Assembly: GCA_964389525.1 (NCBI GenBank)
Contig: CAYMEX010000007.1
Location: forward strand, 57,132 to 121,131
Reading direction: 5' to 3'
Length of the DNA stretch: 64,000 nt
Origin: JAFLTL01 sp964389525
GTDB lineage: Bacteria > Bacteroidota > Bacteroidia > Bacteroidales > Muribaculaceae
The translations under genes and the position numbers were made by a program. Shown piece after piece: positions 25,339-34,993 of this stretch. The first letter of the stretch is position 1; every line of letters starts with the position of its first letter. The notes beneath the pieces were generated by a model. That model was not told the origin of the DNA and made no database searches. It was given only the letters and a program-made list of their open reading frames with translations.

Positions 25339-26853
25339 TTAGCCTATGAGGTTTTTGCCGTCCATCTCCTTTGGCTGCTGCAGACCCATGATATTCAGTA
25401 TCGTGGGAGCGACATCGGCAAGACGGCCGTCTGCTACCTTGGCATCCTTGTTGTCTGTGACATACACACAGGGAACAGGATTCAGCGAGTGTGCCGTATT
25501 CGGTGTTCCGTCAGCATTCACAGCATTGTCGGCATTACCGTGGTCAGCGATTATGATCACTTCATAGCCATGCTTTCTTGCTGCCTCGACTGTATCCATC
25601 GTGCACTCGTCGATAGTGACGACAGCCTTCTCTATGGCCTCATATACACCGGTGTGACCCACCATGTCGCCGTTGGCATAGTTCACCACAATGAAGTCAT
25701 ACTTCTCGCTGTCGATTGCGTCGACAAGTTTATCCTTGACCTCATATGCGCTCATCTCAGGCTTCAGGTCATATGTAGCGACCTTGGGCGAAGCTACAAG
25801 TATGCGGTCTTCTCCCTCGTAAGGTGCCTCACGGCCTCCGTTGAAGAAGAATGTTACATGCGCGTATTTCTCTGTCTCTGCGATATGAAGTTGTTTCTTG
25901 CCGAGCGACGACAGATACTCGCCGAGCGTGTTGGTCACATTCTCCTTGTCGAAAAGGATATGCACACCCTTGAACGATGCGTCGTAAGGAGTCATGCAGT
26001 AATACTGCAGACCTGGGATTGTCGTCATGCCTTCCTCCGGCATGTCGTGCTGCGTGAGCACGATCGTGAGTTCCTTGGCGCGGTCGTTGCGGTAGTTGAA
26101 GAAGATCACAGCGTCCCCCTCCTTGATTGTTCCGTCAACCTTTGCGTTGTTGATAGGTTTGATGAACTCGTCGGTCACATCCTCGTCATAGCTTTCCTGC
26201 ATTGCCGCAACCATGTCGTCGGCCTGCTTGCCCTCTCCCTTCACCAGAAGATCATATGCGACCTTCACACGGTCCCATCGTTTGTCGCGGTCCATGGCAT
26301 AGTAACGACCGATGATCGAGGCGATCTGTCCGGCCGACTTCTCGCAGTGAGCGCTCAGCTGCTCGATGAAACCCTTGCCGCTGTGCGGATCCGTGTCACG
26401 GCCGTCCATGAAACAGTGGATATACACTTTCTCCAGACCATAAGTCTTGGCGATATCGCAGAGAGCGAAAAGATGATCAAGCGATGAGTGCACGCCGCCG
26501 TCGCTGGTAAGACCAATGAAATGTATTGCCTTACCGTTGTCACGGGCATATGAGAATGCGCTCTTTATCTCGGGATTCTCGAGAATAGAGCCATCCTTCA
26601 CGGCTTTGTTGATTTTTACAAGATCCTGATATACCACTCGGCCGGCTCCGATATTGAGGTGTCCCACCTCCGAGTTACCCATCTGTCCGTCGGGCAGACC
26701 TACATTCTCGCCGCTTGCCTGAAGCTGTGAGTGAGGATAAGTACTGATCAGATGATCCCAGTAGGGAGTCGGAGTTGAGGATATTACATCGCCCTTGCTG
26801 TGGTCGCCTATGCCCCAGCCGTCGAGTATTATAAGCAATGCCTTGTGTGCCAT
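25339..26853 (-). CDS. gpmI: 2,3-bisphosphoglycerate-independent phosphoglycerate mutase
   Basis: 504-aa manganese-dependent iPGM interconverting 3- and 2-phosphoglycerate in glycolysis. ALLIILDGWGIGDHSKGD gives the first metal Asp. The catalytic Ser is in GNSEVGHLNIGAGR (about 62), YIHCFMDGRDTDPHSG binds substrate, and the second metal site is in FIVVNYANGDMVGHTG and VIIIADHGNADN. Full length. It is 64 bp downstream of lpxA and only 13 bp upstream of ftsX, so it may link the lipid A and ftsX runs in one transcript. Confidence 0.97.
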   Translation of the reverse strand: MAHKALLIILDGWGIGDHSKGDVISSTPTPYWDHLISTYPHSQLQASGENVGLPDGQMGNSEVGHLNIGAGRVVYQDLVKINKAVKDGSILENPEIKSAFSYARDNGKAIHFIGLTSDGGVHSSLDHLFALCDIAKTYGLEKVYIHCFMDGRDTDPHSGKGFIEQLSAHCEKSAGQIASIIGRYYAMDRDKRWDRVKVAYDLLVKGEGKQADDMVAAMQESYDEDVTDEFIKPINNAKVDGTIKEGDAVIFFNYRNDRAKELTIVLTQHDMPEEGMTTIPGLQYYCMTPYDASFKGVHILFDKENVTNTLGEYLSSLGKKQLHIAETEKYAHVTFFFNGGREAPYEGEDRILVASPKVATYDLKPEMSAYEVKDKLVDAIDSEKYDFIVVNYANGDMVGHTGVYEAIEKAVVTIDECTMDTVEAARKHGYEVIIIADHGNADNAVNADGTPNTAHSLNPVPCVYVTDNKDAKVADGRLADVAPTILNIMGLQQPKEMDGKNLIG

Positions 26854-26917
26854 GACTGTATTTTCTTGTTATTCTTTTGTTTCTTGATTGTCAACGATAA
26901 ATCCCGGTGTATTGTTC

Positions 26918-27694
26918 TCACACATAACCGCGCACGATGCCACGGCTTGAGTTGCGTATGAAAAGGATGATCTCGTCGCGCTCCTTTGTTGCGGGAAGCT
27001 CGGCCTCTATACGTTCCACGGCATCCGTCACATTAAGCTGCGACAGATACAGATATCTGTATATCTCCTGGATCTCCCTGATCTGGTCGCTTGTGAAGCC
27101 ACGGCGGCGCAGACCTATGGAGTTGATGCCTGTATATGCGATAGGATCACGCGCTGCTTTCACAAACGGAGGGATATCCTTGTTGAGCTTGGCGCCGCCC
27201 TGTATCATCACATGGCTTCCGATATGCGTGAACTGATGCACGAGAGCGCCACCGCCGATCACTGCATAATTGTCCACGACAACTTCTCCGGCAAGCTGGC
27301 TTGCGTTCGCGATGATCACATTGTCACCGACCATACAGTCGTGAGCGATGTGGGTGTAAGCCATGATCAGGCAGTTGCTGCCGACCATTGTGCGCCCTTT
27401 GGCAGCTGTCCCGCGGTTTATAGTGACACACTCCCTTATCACCGTGTTGTCTCCGACAATAGCAAGAGTGTCCTCTCCACGGAATTTCAGATCCTGAGGG
27501 ATTCCGCCTACGACAGCACCCGACATGATCTGACAGTTGCGGCCGATGCGGCTGCCGCTCTTGATCACCGCATTGCTGTGTATGCGAGTGCCCTCTCCGA
27601 TCTCTACATTGTCCTCTATCGTGACAAATGGGTCGACTACCACTCCGGGGGCAAGACGGGCTCCCGGGTGTATGCTCGACAGATTGTTTACCAT
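26918..27694 (-). CDS. lpxA: Acyl-ACP--UDP-N-acetylglucosamine O-acyltransferase
   Basis: 258-aa left-handed beta-helix trimer that adds a 3-hydroxyacyl chain to UDP-GlcNAc, the first lipid A step. Hexapeptide repeats run over about residues 5-185 (for example VEIGEGTRIHSNAVI and SRIGRNCQIMSGAVV). The catalytic His is in YTHIAHDCMVGDNVI (about 120) and the C-terminal helical part contains YTGINSIGLRRRGF. It lies 12 bp after the lpxC-fabZ gene in the lpxD, lpxC-fabZ, lpxA cluster. Confidence 0.97.
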   Translation of the reverse strand: MVNNLSSIHPGARLAPGVVVDPFVTIEDNVEIGEGTRIHSNAVIKSGSRIGRNCQIMSGAVVGGIPQDLKFRGEDTLAIVGDNTVIRECVTINRGTAAKGRTMVGSNCLIMAYTHIAHDCMVGDNVIIANASQLAGEVVVDNYAVIGGGALVHQFTHIGSHVMIQGGAKLNKDIPPFVKAARDPIAYTGINSIGLRRRGFTSDQIREIQEIYRYLYLSQLNVTDAVERIEAELPATKERDEIILFIRNSSRGIVRGYV

Positions 27695-27706
27695 TATATC
27701 GCGGTA

Positions 27707-29089
27707 TTATTTATTCTTGATAATCTGAGCCATGAACTCACATTCACACACGATCTTCTCACCTACAAACGCAAGACCCTTCATCATTGCGCATCCGCGA
27801 CGGAGCGGCGTCATGAAGGACACGTGGAAGATAAGCGTATCTCCGGGAACAACCTTCTGGCGGAACTTCACATTGTCGATCTTCATGAAGTATGTGGAGT
27901 AACGCTCAGGATCCTCTACCGTGCTGAGCACAAGCATTCCGCCTGTCTGAGCCATAGCTTCGACAAGAAGCACGCCGGGCATTACAGGCTCCTGAGGGAA
28001 GTGACCCTGGAAGAACGGCTCGTTTACTGTCACGTTCTTGACTCCGACAATATACTTCTGACCCTGCTCTATGATCTTGTCGACAAGCAGGAACGGATAG
28101 CGGTGGGGAAGAAGCTGACGGATGCGGTTGATATCCATCAACGGAGGCACCGAAGGATTGTAGACAGGAGCCTGAACATCCTGACGCACTATCTCCTTGC
28201 GAATCTTTTTGGCAAAAGTGGTGTTGATGGAGTGTCCCGGACGGGTCGCGATTATACGTCCTTTCAGCGGGCGACCGATAAGAGCGAGATCGCCTATGAT
28301 ATCGATCACCTTATGGCGTGCGGGCTCGTTGTCGAAAAGAAGCGGACGCTCGTTGATATATCCGTACTCCTTCGGCAGACGGGGCTCTGTGTCGGTCAGT
28401 TGCGCGATATGGTCAAGCTGTTCGGCCGACATTGTACTGTCATAGATGACGATGGCATTGTCAAGATCTCCGCCCTTGATGAGGTTGTTTGCGAGAAGAG
28501 GCTCGATCTCGCGCATGAATACAAACGTGCGGCAGGGTGCGATGTCCGTATTGTACTGGCTGAGATCGTCGAGCACAGCAAACTGGTTGTCAAGCACGGG
28601 AGAGTCAAACTCCAGCATGGCCTCGACCGAAAAACCGTCATACGGGATTGCAAGTATCGTCGATCCCGACGTGTCGTCACGCACCTCGATCTTCTGTTTG
28701 ATGATAAAGAAATCCTTATCTGCGTCCTGCTCCTCAGAGCCGACTTCCGCGATCAGACGCACATACTCCGAGGCACTGCCGTCAAGTATAGGCATCTCAG
28801 GTGCGTTGACCTCGATCAGACAGTTGTCGATTCCAGCCGCATAAAGTGCGGAGAGAGCATGCTCGACAGTAGCGACACGGGCTTCGCCGCGCTGCAGCAC
28901 GGTGCCACGGGTAGTTTCTACGACATTCTCGGCAAGCGCGTCGACCACAGGCGAGTCGGCAATATCAACGCGGCTGAACTTGTAACCGTGACCGGGAGCG
29001 GCCGGACGGAACGTTGCCTCAATCTCAAGGCCCGTATGAAGGCCTTTCCCCTTTACCGTGAAAGGAGCTTTCAGGGTGAGTTGCTTCAT
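27707..29089 (-). CDS. lpxC-fabZ: Bifunctional UDP-3-O-acyl-GlcNAc deacetylase / 3-hydroxyacyl-ACP dehydratase
   Basis: 460-aa fusion that is characteristic of Bacteroidetes. The LpxC part (about 1-300) removes acetate from UDP-3-O-acyl-GlcNAc, the committed lipid A step. Its zinc ligands and base are in TVEHALSALYAAGIDN, HKVIDIIGDLALIG and RPGHSIN. The FabZ part (about 315-455) dehydrates 3-hydroxyacyl-ACP, with LPHRYPFLLVDKI and GHFPQEPVMPGVLLVEAMAQ carrying the catalytic His and Glu. The two activities compete for 3-hydroxyacyl-ACP, so the fusion may balance phospholipid and lipid A synthesis. It is 59 bp downstream of lpxD. Confidence 0.97.
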   Translation of the reverse strand: MKQLTLKAPFTVKGKGLHTGLEIEATFRPAAPGHGYKFSRVDIADSPVVDALAENVVETTRGTVLQRGEARVATVEHALSALYAAGIDNCLIEVNAPEMPILDGSASEYVRLIAEVGSEEQDADKDFFIIKQKIEVRDDTSGSTILAIPYDGFSVEAMLEFDSPVLDNQFAVLDDLSQYNTDIAPCRTFVFMREIEPLLANNLIKGGDLDNAIVIYDSTMSAEQLDHIAQLTDTEPRLPKEYGYINERPLLFDNEPARHKVIDIIGDLALIGRPLKGRIIATRPGHSINTTFAKKIRKEIVRQDVQAPVYNPSVPPLMDINRIRQLLPHRYPFLLVDKIIEQGQKYIVGVKNVTVNEPFFQGHFPQEPVMPGVLLVEAMAQTGGMLVLSTVEDPERYSTYFMKIDNVKFRQKVVPGDTLIFHVSFMTPLRRGCAMMKGLAFVGEKIVCECEFMAQIIKNK

Positions 29090-29148
29090 GCTATCTTTAA
29101 GAAGACAATTACGCGCTGCTGTTGATTGCGGAGCGTAATATTTTGTTA

Positions 29149-30174
29149 TTACTTTTTCTCACTGTTTTTCTCAAGCGCGTCGACACGACGGTTCAGACGC
29201 TCGAGATTCTTGATATACACAACCTGACGGGCAAAATCGCCTATGTCAACAGCAGGCGAGCCGATCACGCGGCTTCCCTGGCGGACATTGCGCTGCAGAC
29301 CGGCCTGCGCGCCGATCTCCACATCATCACCGATGCGTATGTGTCCGGCAATGCCAACCTGTCCGCCGATACGACACGACGAACCGACTTTCGACGATCC
29401 GGCAATGCCTACCTGAGCCGCCATAGCCGTGTCATTGCCGACCTCGACATTATGCGCGATCTGTATCAGGTTATCGAGCTTTGTTCCGGCTCCGACTTTG
29501 GTAGAACCCATCGTCGCACGGTCGATTGTAGTGTTTGCACCGATCTCCACATCATCGGCTATCTCCACGATGCCGAGCTGCGGTATTTTGTGATAATGAC
29601 CGTTGACAGGAGCAAATCCGAAGCCATCGGCACCTATGACGGCACCCGAGTGCAGTATGCACCGTTTGCCTATCTTGCTGCCGTAATACACTTTGACACC
29701 GGCATAAAGCACCGTGCCATCTCCTATCTCGCAATTATCCCCCACATAGGCCTGAGGGTAGATCTTGACTCCGCGTCCGAGTCTGACATTTCGTCCTACA
29801 TACGCGAATGCCCCGATATATGCGTCTTCGGGAACGTCGGTCCCCTCTCCGATGTGACTCGGATCCTCAATGCCGCTCGGATGTGAGCTCATTGCCTTGG
29901 CGGCTACTTCCAGAAGACCTGTCATTGCAGCGTATGGATCAGGCACCCTGATGAGGGTAGGCTTGACCGGCTGTTCGGCTTCAAAGCTGTCGGCCACCAA
30001 TACGACCGAAGCCTCAGTATCATAGATATGAGGAGTATACTTGGGATTTGCCAAAAATGATATAGAGCCGGGTCGGCCCTCCTCAATTTTAGACAATGTG
30101 GAAACAACAACCGAGGGATCTCCCTCAACGCGTCCACCTATCATCTGAGCGATTTGCTCGGCAGAAAACTGCAT
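29149..30174 (-). CDS. lpxD: UDP-3-O-(3-hydroxyacyl)glucosamine N-acyltransferase
   Basis: 341-aa hexapeptide-repeat acyltransferase performing the third lipid A step. The N-terminal uridine-binding domain (MQFSAEQIAQMIGGRVEGDP) leads into a left-handed beta-helix (about 105-300). The catalytic His is in LIQIAHNVEVGNDTAMAAQVG (about 240) and GADGFGFAPVNGHYHKIPQLG is conserved. The C-terminal helix ends in a charged tail. It starts the lipid A cluster and is divergent from the 5'-nucleotidase, with back-to-back promoter-like boxes in between. Confidence 0.97.
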   Translation of the reverse strand: MQFSAEQIAQMIGGRVEGDPSVVVSTLSKIEEGRPGSISFLANPKYTPHIYDTEASVVLVADSFEAEQPVKPTLIRVPDPYAAMTGLLEVAAKAMSSHPSGIEDPSHIGEGTDVPEDAYIGAFAYVGRNVRLGRGVKIYPQAYVGDNCEIGDGTVLYAGVKVYYGSKIGKRCILHSGAVIGADGFGFAPVNGHYHKIPQLGIVEIADDVEIGANTTIDRATMGSTKVGAGTKLDNLIQIAHNVEVGNDTAMAAQVGIAGSSKVGSSCRIGGQVGIAGHIRIGDDVEIGAQAGLQRNVRQGSRVIGSPAVDIGDFARQVVYIKNLERLNRRVDALEKNSEKK

Positions 30175-30203
30175 AGCTATTCCAATTACATAATTTTATC
30201 TTG

Positions 30204-30234
30204 CAAAGATGAGCATTATTTTCCTTTTTTCAAA
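30204..30234 (-). promoter_or_regulatory. Promoter for lpxD
   Basis: Minus strand: TTTG (30234-30231), 19-bp spacer, CATCTTTG (30211-30204), one mismatch from TAnnTTTG. It is about 30 bp upstream of the lpxD start. Confidence 0.55.
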
Positions 30235-30265
30235 AACAATCTACTTTCGCCCGATAATTTTTGCC

Positions 30266-30273
30266 TATCTTTG
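30266..30273 (+). promoter_or_regulatory. -7 box upstream of the 5'-nucleotidase operon
   Basis: TATCTTTG fits TAnnTTTG exactly, 56 bp upstream of the chosen ATG. The -33 element is poor. It argues for the downstream start at 30329 rather than 30209. Confidence 0.55.
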
Positions 30274-30328
30274 CAAGACGTTGAAGATCACCTGTAAAGG
30301 CTTCACTTCCCGACATAACCGTCATTAT

Positions 30329-31852
30329 ATGAAAATTTTACTTCTGTATATACTGATTGCGGCCGGCACATTGCAATGCACTCCTGCAAGACATGAGCGC
30401 CTTGTCATACTGCACACCAACGACACCCATTCACAGATCGACCCGCTCGACAATGGCGACGGTGGACTTCTACGCCGAAAAGTCGTCATCGACAGCATGC
30501 GTCAGGCTGAACCCGACGTTCTGCTCATCGACGCGGGCGATGTCGTGCAGGGCACGATGTATTTCACACTCTACAAAGGAGAAGTGGAGTATTACGCACT
30601 CGACATGCTCGGCTACGACGTGGCAGTGATCGGCAACCACGACTTCGACAACAATACCGACAGACTGGCCGAGAATCTCAGTTCCTCAAACGTGACATGG
30701 CTCTCGGCCAACTACGACTTTTCTGCCGTGCCCGGCCTCGACTCGGTCTTCACACCATACGTAATCAGAGAGTTCGGAGGCAAGAAGATCGGCCTGTTCG
30801 GCATCAATCTCGACCCGAAAGGCATGATCGCCGACGACCACTGCGAGGGCGTGATTTACAGCGACGTCTACACAGTAGCCGACTCAATATCACGTCACCT
30901 CAAGGCCGATCTCGGTGTTGACTACGTTATCGCCGTCACACATATCGGATATACAGGAGACATACAGCCCAACGACGCCACACTGGCGGCACGGTCAAAA
31001 GACATCGACCTGATCATAGGCGGACACAGCCACACACTGCTTGACCCCGACAACACCGACGACCGGTACCACTGGAAACATGTCAACGCCAAAGGCGATA
31101 CCATAGCCGTCGTTCAGGCCGGATCAAAAGGCGCCTACATCGGCAAAACCGAGATTGATCTCGAGACCGGCGAAATAGACTACTCTCTCATAAAGATCGA
31201 CAGCCGTCTTGACGGACGCATCGATCGCGAACTTGAGAAAAAGCTACTCCCCTACCGTAATGCGGTTGACTCTATAATGAACCGTAAAGTAGCCGAGACT
31301 GCCCGCATACTCGACAAAAACGAGGACGGAGGACTGACCAACTTCCTTGCCGACTTCGTTGCCGCGACTGGAGAGAAAATATCCGGCAAACCGGTCGACA
31401 TGGGGCTTATCAATTCAGGTGGCGTCCGCCGTGCGCTTCCTGCCGGAGACATCACACAGGGTCTTATCATCGACATGCTCCCATTCGACAACAGGATTGT
31501 CGTACTCGACATTACAGGCGAGGATCTTATCAAGGCGTTTGATGTGTTGGCACGACGCTACGGTTCCGACGGAGTCAGTGAGTCAGTAAAAATGACATTT
31601 GACCCGGACAAACACTCCCCTGTCTCCATTTCAATCAACGGAAAGCCTATCGATCCGGCCCGGCATTACCGCCTTGCCACAATCGACTACCTTGCCGGCG
31701 GAGGCGACTACATGCAGTCTCTTCCCAATGCCACTGTCATTGCAAAAGACAATGCGATCCTTTACGACGCACTGCTGGAGTATCTTGACAATGAGTACAC
31801 GAACCGCAAAATCGACGCGACACCATCACGACGTATGACGCCGGTAAAATGA
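30329..31852 (+). CDS. Secreted bifunctional metallophosphoesterase / 5'-nucleotidase
   Basis: 507 aa. I place the start at 30329, where a signal peptide begins (MKILLLYILIAAGTLQCTPA, possible lipobox TLQC). The upstream in-frame extension would place the promoter box inside the gene. The metallophosphoesterase domain (about 25-290) has ILHTNDTHSQ, DAGDVVQGTM, IGNHDFDN and LIIGGHSHT as dimetal ligands. The 5'-nucleotidase C-terminal domain (about 315-500) has GLINSGGVRRALPAGDIT and DYLAGGGDYM. It likely hydrolyses nucleotides in the periplasm to give nucleosides and phosphate. Many Bacteroides encode the two halves as separate genes, but here they are one. It overlaps nhaC by ATGA. Confidence 0.93.
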   Translation: MKILLLYILIAAGTLQCTPARHERLVILHTNDTHSQIDPLDNGDGGLLRRKVVIDSMRQAEPDVLLIDAGDVVQGTMYFTLYKGEVEYYALDMLGYDVAVIGNHDFDNNTDRLAENLSSSNVTWLSANYDFSAVPGLDSVFTPYVIREFGGKKIGLFGINLDPKGMIADDHCEGVIYSDVYTVADSISRHLKADLGVDYVIAVTHIGYTGDIQPNDATLAARSKDIDLIIGGHSHTLLDPDNTDDRYHWKHVNAKGDTIAVVQAGSKGAYIGKTEIDLETGEIDYSLIKIDSRLDGRIDRELEKKLLPYRNAVDSIMNRKVAETARILDKNEDGGLTNFLADFVAATGEKISGKPVDMGLINSGGVRRALPAGDITQGLIIDMLPFDNRIVVLDITGEDLIKAFDVLARRYGSDGVSESVKMTFDPDKHSPVSISINGKPIDPARHYRLATIDYLAGGGDYMQSLPNATVIAKDNAILYDALLEYLDNEYTNRKIDATPSRRMTPVK

Positions 31853-33144
31853 CAATGGAACGAACACACATCAAGACCTCGCACGGACTATTCGCGCTGT
31901 CGCCGATCATAGTGTTTCTGGCGCTCTATCTTGTTGTCTCGCTCATACTCGACGACTTCTACAAGATGCCGATCGCCGTGGCTCTGACAGCCTCGTCGGT
32001 CTGGGCGATAATCACATACCGCCACCGTCCGCTCCACGACCGCATCGAGACATTTTCCCGCGAGGCCGGTTCGAGCAATATCCTCTACATGATATGGATA
32101 TTCATTCTTGCCGGAGCGTTTGCCAACCTTGCCGACAAAATCGGCGCGATCGAGGCCACCGTAGCCATTACAATGAACTGGCTTCCGCCAAGCCTCATCA
32201 TTCCCGGCATATTCATCGCCGCATGCTTCATCTCAACCTCCATAGGCACATCGGTCGGAACAGTCGTGGCACTCACGCCATTGGCCGTAGACTTCGCGCA
32301 GAGCGTGGGAGGCGAGGTGCCATTCTTTGTCGCCGTGGTGCTTGGCGGAGCTTTCTTCGGCGACAATCTGTCATTTATATCCGACACCACAATTGCCGCA
32401 ACACGCACACAGAAGTGCAGGATGAACGAAAAGTTCAAAGCCAATCTGGCAATCGTATTGCCCGCAGCTCTTGTCACACTTCTGATATATTTTTTCGGTG
32501 ATTTCAGCATTTCGGCCAGCGTGCCCTATCATGATGTCAACCTCTGGTTAATTTTCCCTTATCTGCTGATAATTGTGCTTGCCGTTACCGGCGTCAACGT
32601 CACCATCACACTCCTTTGCGGCATAATTGCCGCGATAGTCATTGCACTCACATCGGCCGGATTCGGCGTATTGCCCCTGTTGGGCTTCATTGGCGACGGC
32701 ATCGACTCGATGGGCAACCTCATCATCATCACACTGCTTGCAGGCGGCATGCTCGGCATTATCAAAGCCACCGGTGGCATAGCATTCCTGCTGCAGTCCA
32801 TGAGCGGATTTGTAAAAGGATCTCGCGGCGGACAGACTGCTATAGCATTGCTTGTCGGAACCGTGAATCTATGCACCGCCAACAACACACTTGCCATTCT
32901 CACTGCCGGTGGTCTGGCGCATGAAATATCAAAGAAGTACGACATCAGGCCAAGAAAGAGCGCAAGTCTGCTCGACACGGCATCGTGCATCGTGCAATGC
33001 CTTATACCATACGGCGCACAGACACTGCTTGCAACAGGACTCGCCGGAATATCACCCGCAGCACCGTGGCCCTACCTCTACTACCCGTGGGTGCTTCTAC
33101 TCACAATGACAATGTCAATCATCATCAAACGCGCAAGAAAATAA
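31849..33144 (+). CDS. Na+/H+ antiporter, NhaC family
   Basis: 431 aa, about eleven transmembrane helices, ion-transporter superfamily. NhaC-typical stretches are ISTSIGTSVGTVVALTPLA, VVLGGAFFGDNLSFISDTTIAATRTQ (acidic and polar helix-break region) and NLCTANNTLAILTAGGLA. Expected to exchange cytoplasmic sodium for protons. Its ATG overlaps the 5'-nucleotidase stop (31849-31852), so the two are translationally coupled. It is followed by the DUF1599 gene 14 bp later. Confidence 0.92.
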   Translation: MTMERTHIKTSHGLFALSPIIVFLALYLVVSLILDDFYKMPIAVALTASSVWAIITYRHRPLHDRIETFSREAGSSNILYMIWIFILAGAFANLADKIGAIEATVAITMNWLPPSLIIPGIFIAACFISTSIGTSVGTVVALTPLAVDFAQSVGGEVPFFVAVVLGGAFFGDNLSFISDTTIAATRTQKCRMNEKFKANLAIVLPAALVTLLIYFFGDFSISASVPYHDVNLWLIFPYLLIIVLAVTGVNVTITLLCGIIAAIVIALTSAGFGVLPLLGFIGDGIDSMGNLIIITLLAGGMLGIIKATGGIAFLLQSMSGFVKGSRGGQTAIALLVGTVNLCTANNTLAILTAGGLAHEISKKYDIRPRKSASLLDTASCIVQCLIPYGAQTLLATGLAGISPAAPWPYLYYPWVLLLTMTMSIIIKRARK

Positions 33145-33158
33145 AATCACAATACATC

Positions 33159-33707
33159 ATGTCGCATAATCAGCCAACAATCGATCAGTTTGACCGCGCA
33201 ATCGAGCGGTGCCGCTCCCTGTTTGTAATGAAACTTCAGGACTACGGAGCCGCATGGAGACTCATGCGGCCGACATCGCTCACCGATCAGATACTTATCA
33301 AAGCCAAACGCATACGCACACTCGAGACCAAAGGGCACGCCATGGTCGACGAAGGAATACTGCCTGAATTTATCGGCATTGTCAACTACGGCATTATCGC
33401 ACAGATACAGCTGAAATTAGGAGTTTCAGACCATAAAGACATCTCGCCGGAAGAGGCGACGAAACTCTACGACAGCTTCATGGACACGACACGAAGCCTG
33501 ATGATCAGAAAGAACCACGACTACGACGAGGCCTGGCGCGACATGCGTGTATCGAGCTACACCGACCTGATACTTATGAAAGTGATGCGCACAAAAGAGA
33601 TCGAGGACAATCTCGGCGCTACGACCGTGTCGGAAGGCGTTGACGCCAATTACATGGACATGGTCAACTACTCAATTTTCGGCATAATCAAACTGACAGA
33701 AAAGTGA
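33159..33707 (+). CDS. DUF1599 protein with two tandem copies of the domain
   Basis: 182 aa from MSHNQPTIDQF. The protein is an internal duplication: KLQDYGAAWRLMRPTSLTDQ (about 25-44) with a later VNYGIIAQIQL is echoed by KNHDYDEAWRDMRVSSYTDL (about 115-134) with VNYSIFGIIKL. DUF1599 is also described as a nucleotide-modification-associated domain, but the Bacteroidetes double-domain protein has no assigned function. A longer in-frame reading begins inside nhaC and is not used. Its stop overlaps the GTG start of the DoxX-like gene (GTGA), a gene pairing that I recall as common in Bacteroides. Confidence 0.85.
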   Translation: MSHNQPTIDQFDRAIERCRSLFVMKLQDYGAAWRLMRPTSLTDQILIKAKRIRTLETKGHAMVDEGILPEFIGIVNYGIIAQIQLKLGVSDHKDISPEEATKLYDSFMDTTRSLMIRKNHDYDEAWRDMRVSSYTDLILMKVMRTKEIEDNLGATTVSEGVDANYMDMVNYSIFGIIKLTEK

Positions 33708-34972
33708 CTCTCAGAGAACTCATTTCCGATCGGCGTTTCGTGTCCGCCTCAGTGTGGAGCGCACGTGTCATCATCGGAGCATGCTTCATCTTTTCAGGTT
33801 TTGCAAAAGCCGACGATCCGTGGGGCACAATTTTCAAGATAGAGCAATATCTCTCGGCATGGGACATGTCGGAGCCACGCTCTCTTGTTGTCGCGGCTGC
33901 ATTTGCCATCGCTGCCGTCGAGTTTCTGCTTGGAGTGGCGATAATACTCGGCATATATCGCCGCAACGCACCCCGTGGCATCGCATTGATGATGCTGTTC
34001 TTTCTACCGCTTTCAGGATATATCGCAATTGAGTCGCCGGTCGACGACTGCGGATGCTTCGGCGACGCATGGGTCATTTCCAATACCGCTACTTTTCTGA
34101 AAAATGTCGTGCTGGCAATGCTCGACATACCTCTGCTGATATGGAACAGACGCATCCCTTCGACATTCACTCCCGGACTGCAATGGATCGTGACGACAAT
34201 TTCGGCCGCCTACATCCTTGTCATAGCCATGATCGGCTATCACATCCAGCCGCTTGTCGACTTCCGCTCGTTTCCTGTAGGCACATCGCTCACATCCGAC
34301 AGCGAGCTACAGGAGGCATCGACAGTATTCATCTACCGCAAAGATGGCGTCGAGAAGGAGTTTGACGCTTCATCACTGCCTTCAAAGGAAAGCGGATGGG
34401 AATTTGTCGACCGAAAAGAGACCGGATCATCCTCAACCCCCTTCATTATCGAGGACGAATACGGCGACGACATCACCTACGACGTGATCGGCGACTCAGT
34501 CACCGACAGGCTTCTGCTTGTCATTCCCGAGCCGGCCAGAGCCGATCTTGCATCAACCATGCAGATCAATCAGCTATGGCGCATAACCGAGAAAGACGAC
34601 TCGACAGCAATGATAGCACTTTTAGGCGACGCCGACAGCGATGCCATCGCACGATGGAAAGATCTTTCAATGGCAGAATATCCCATATACTCAGTCGAGG
34701 CGACATCACTCAAGGACCTCGCAAGAGGGCAGATATCCGCCGTGTATATCCATCAGGGGAAAATAGCTTCCAAAATCTCAATGTCGGCACTGTCTACCGA
34801 AGACATATCAAAGTTAAGATCCGGTGAAAAAGATATGGAACAGACCCTGGCGTTCAACGGCAAAAGACTGCTGTGGTGGCTCACAATACTGTATGCCGGC
34901 ATACTGGGGATAGTATTTATCGGAGCGCTCCCGCGTCGCCTCTATCTTTTCATAAAACTGCGGCGAAAGTAA
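33704..34972 (+). CDS. DoxX/MauE-like membrane protein with a C-terminal extracytoplasmic domain
   Basis: 422 aa with a GTG start overlapping the DUF1599 stop. The N-terminal four-helix part (about 1-150) is DoxX/MauE-like with ARVIIGACFIFSGFAKADDP and the redox-suggestive DDCGCFGDAW (about 108-117). A further helix (about 165-182) is followed by an extracytoplasmic domain (about 185-385), and a last helix (about 390-415) with a basic tail. The paired Cys suggest electron transfer or thiol redox as in MauE, which is an inference. It ends the run nucleotidase, nhaC, DUF1599, DoxX, and a strong hairpin follows. Confidence 0.85.
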   Translation: MTLRELISDRRFVSASVWSARVIIGACFIFSGFAKADDPWGTIFKIEQYLSAWDMSEPRSLVVAAAFAIAAVEFLLGVAIILGIYRRNAPRGIALMMLFFLPLSGYIAIESPVDDCGCFGDAWVISNTATFLKNVVLAMLDIPLLIWNRRIPSTFTPGLQWIVTTISAAYILVIAMIGYHIQPLVDFRSFPVGTSLTSDSELQEASTVFIYRKDGVEKEFDASSLPSKESGWEFVDRKETGSSSTPFIIEDEYGDDITYDVIGDSVTDRLLLVIPEPARADLASTMQINQLWRITEKDDSTAMIALLGDADSDAIARWKDLSMAEYPIYSVEATSLKDLARGQISAVYIHQGKIASKISMSALSTEDISKLRSGEKDMEQTLAFNGKRLLWWLTILYAGILGIVFIGALPRRLYLFIKLRRK

Positions 34973-34993
34973 ACGCTGATATATCAGAAAAAA

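Noticed and set aside
27212..29125. Open frame of 637 codons opposite lpxA and lpxC-fabZ
   Set aside because: Shadow of two well-supported genes. No recognisable motif.
30209..30328. Upstream start (30209) for the 5'-nucleotidase
   Set aside because: It would place the promoter box inside the gene and bury the signal peptide 40 residues in.
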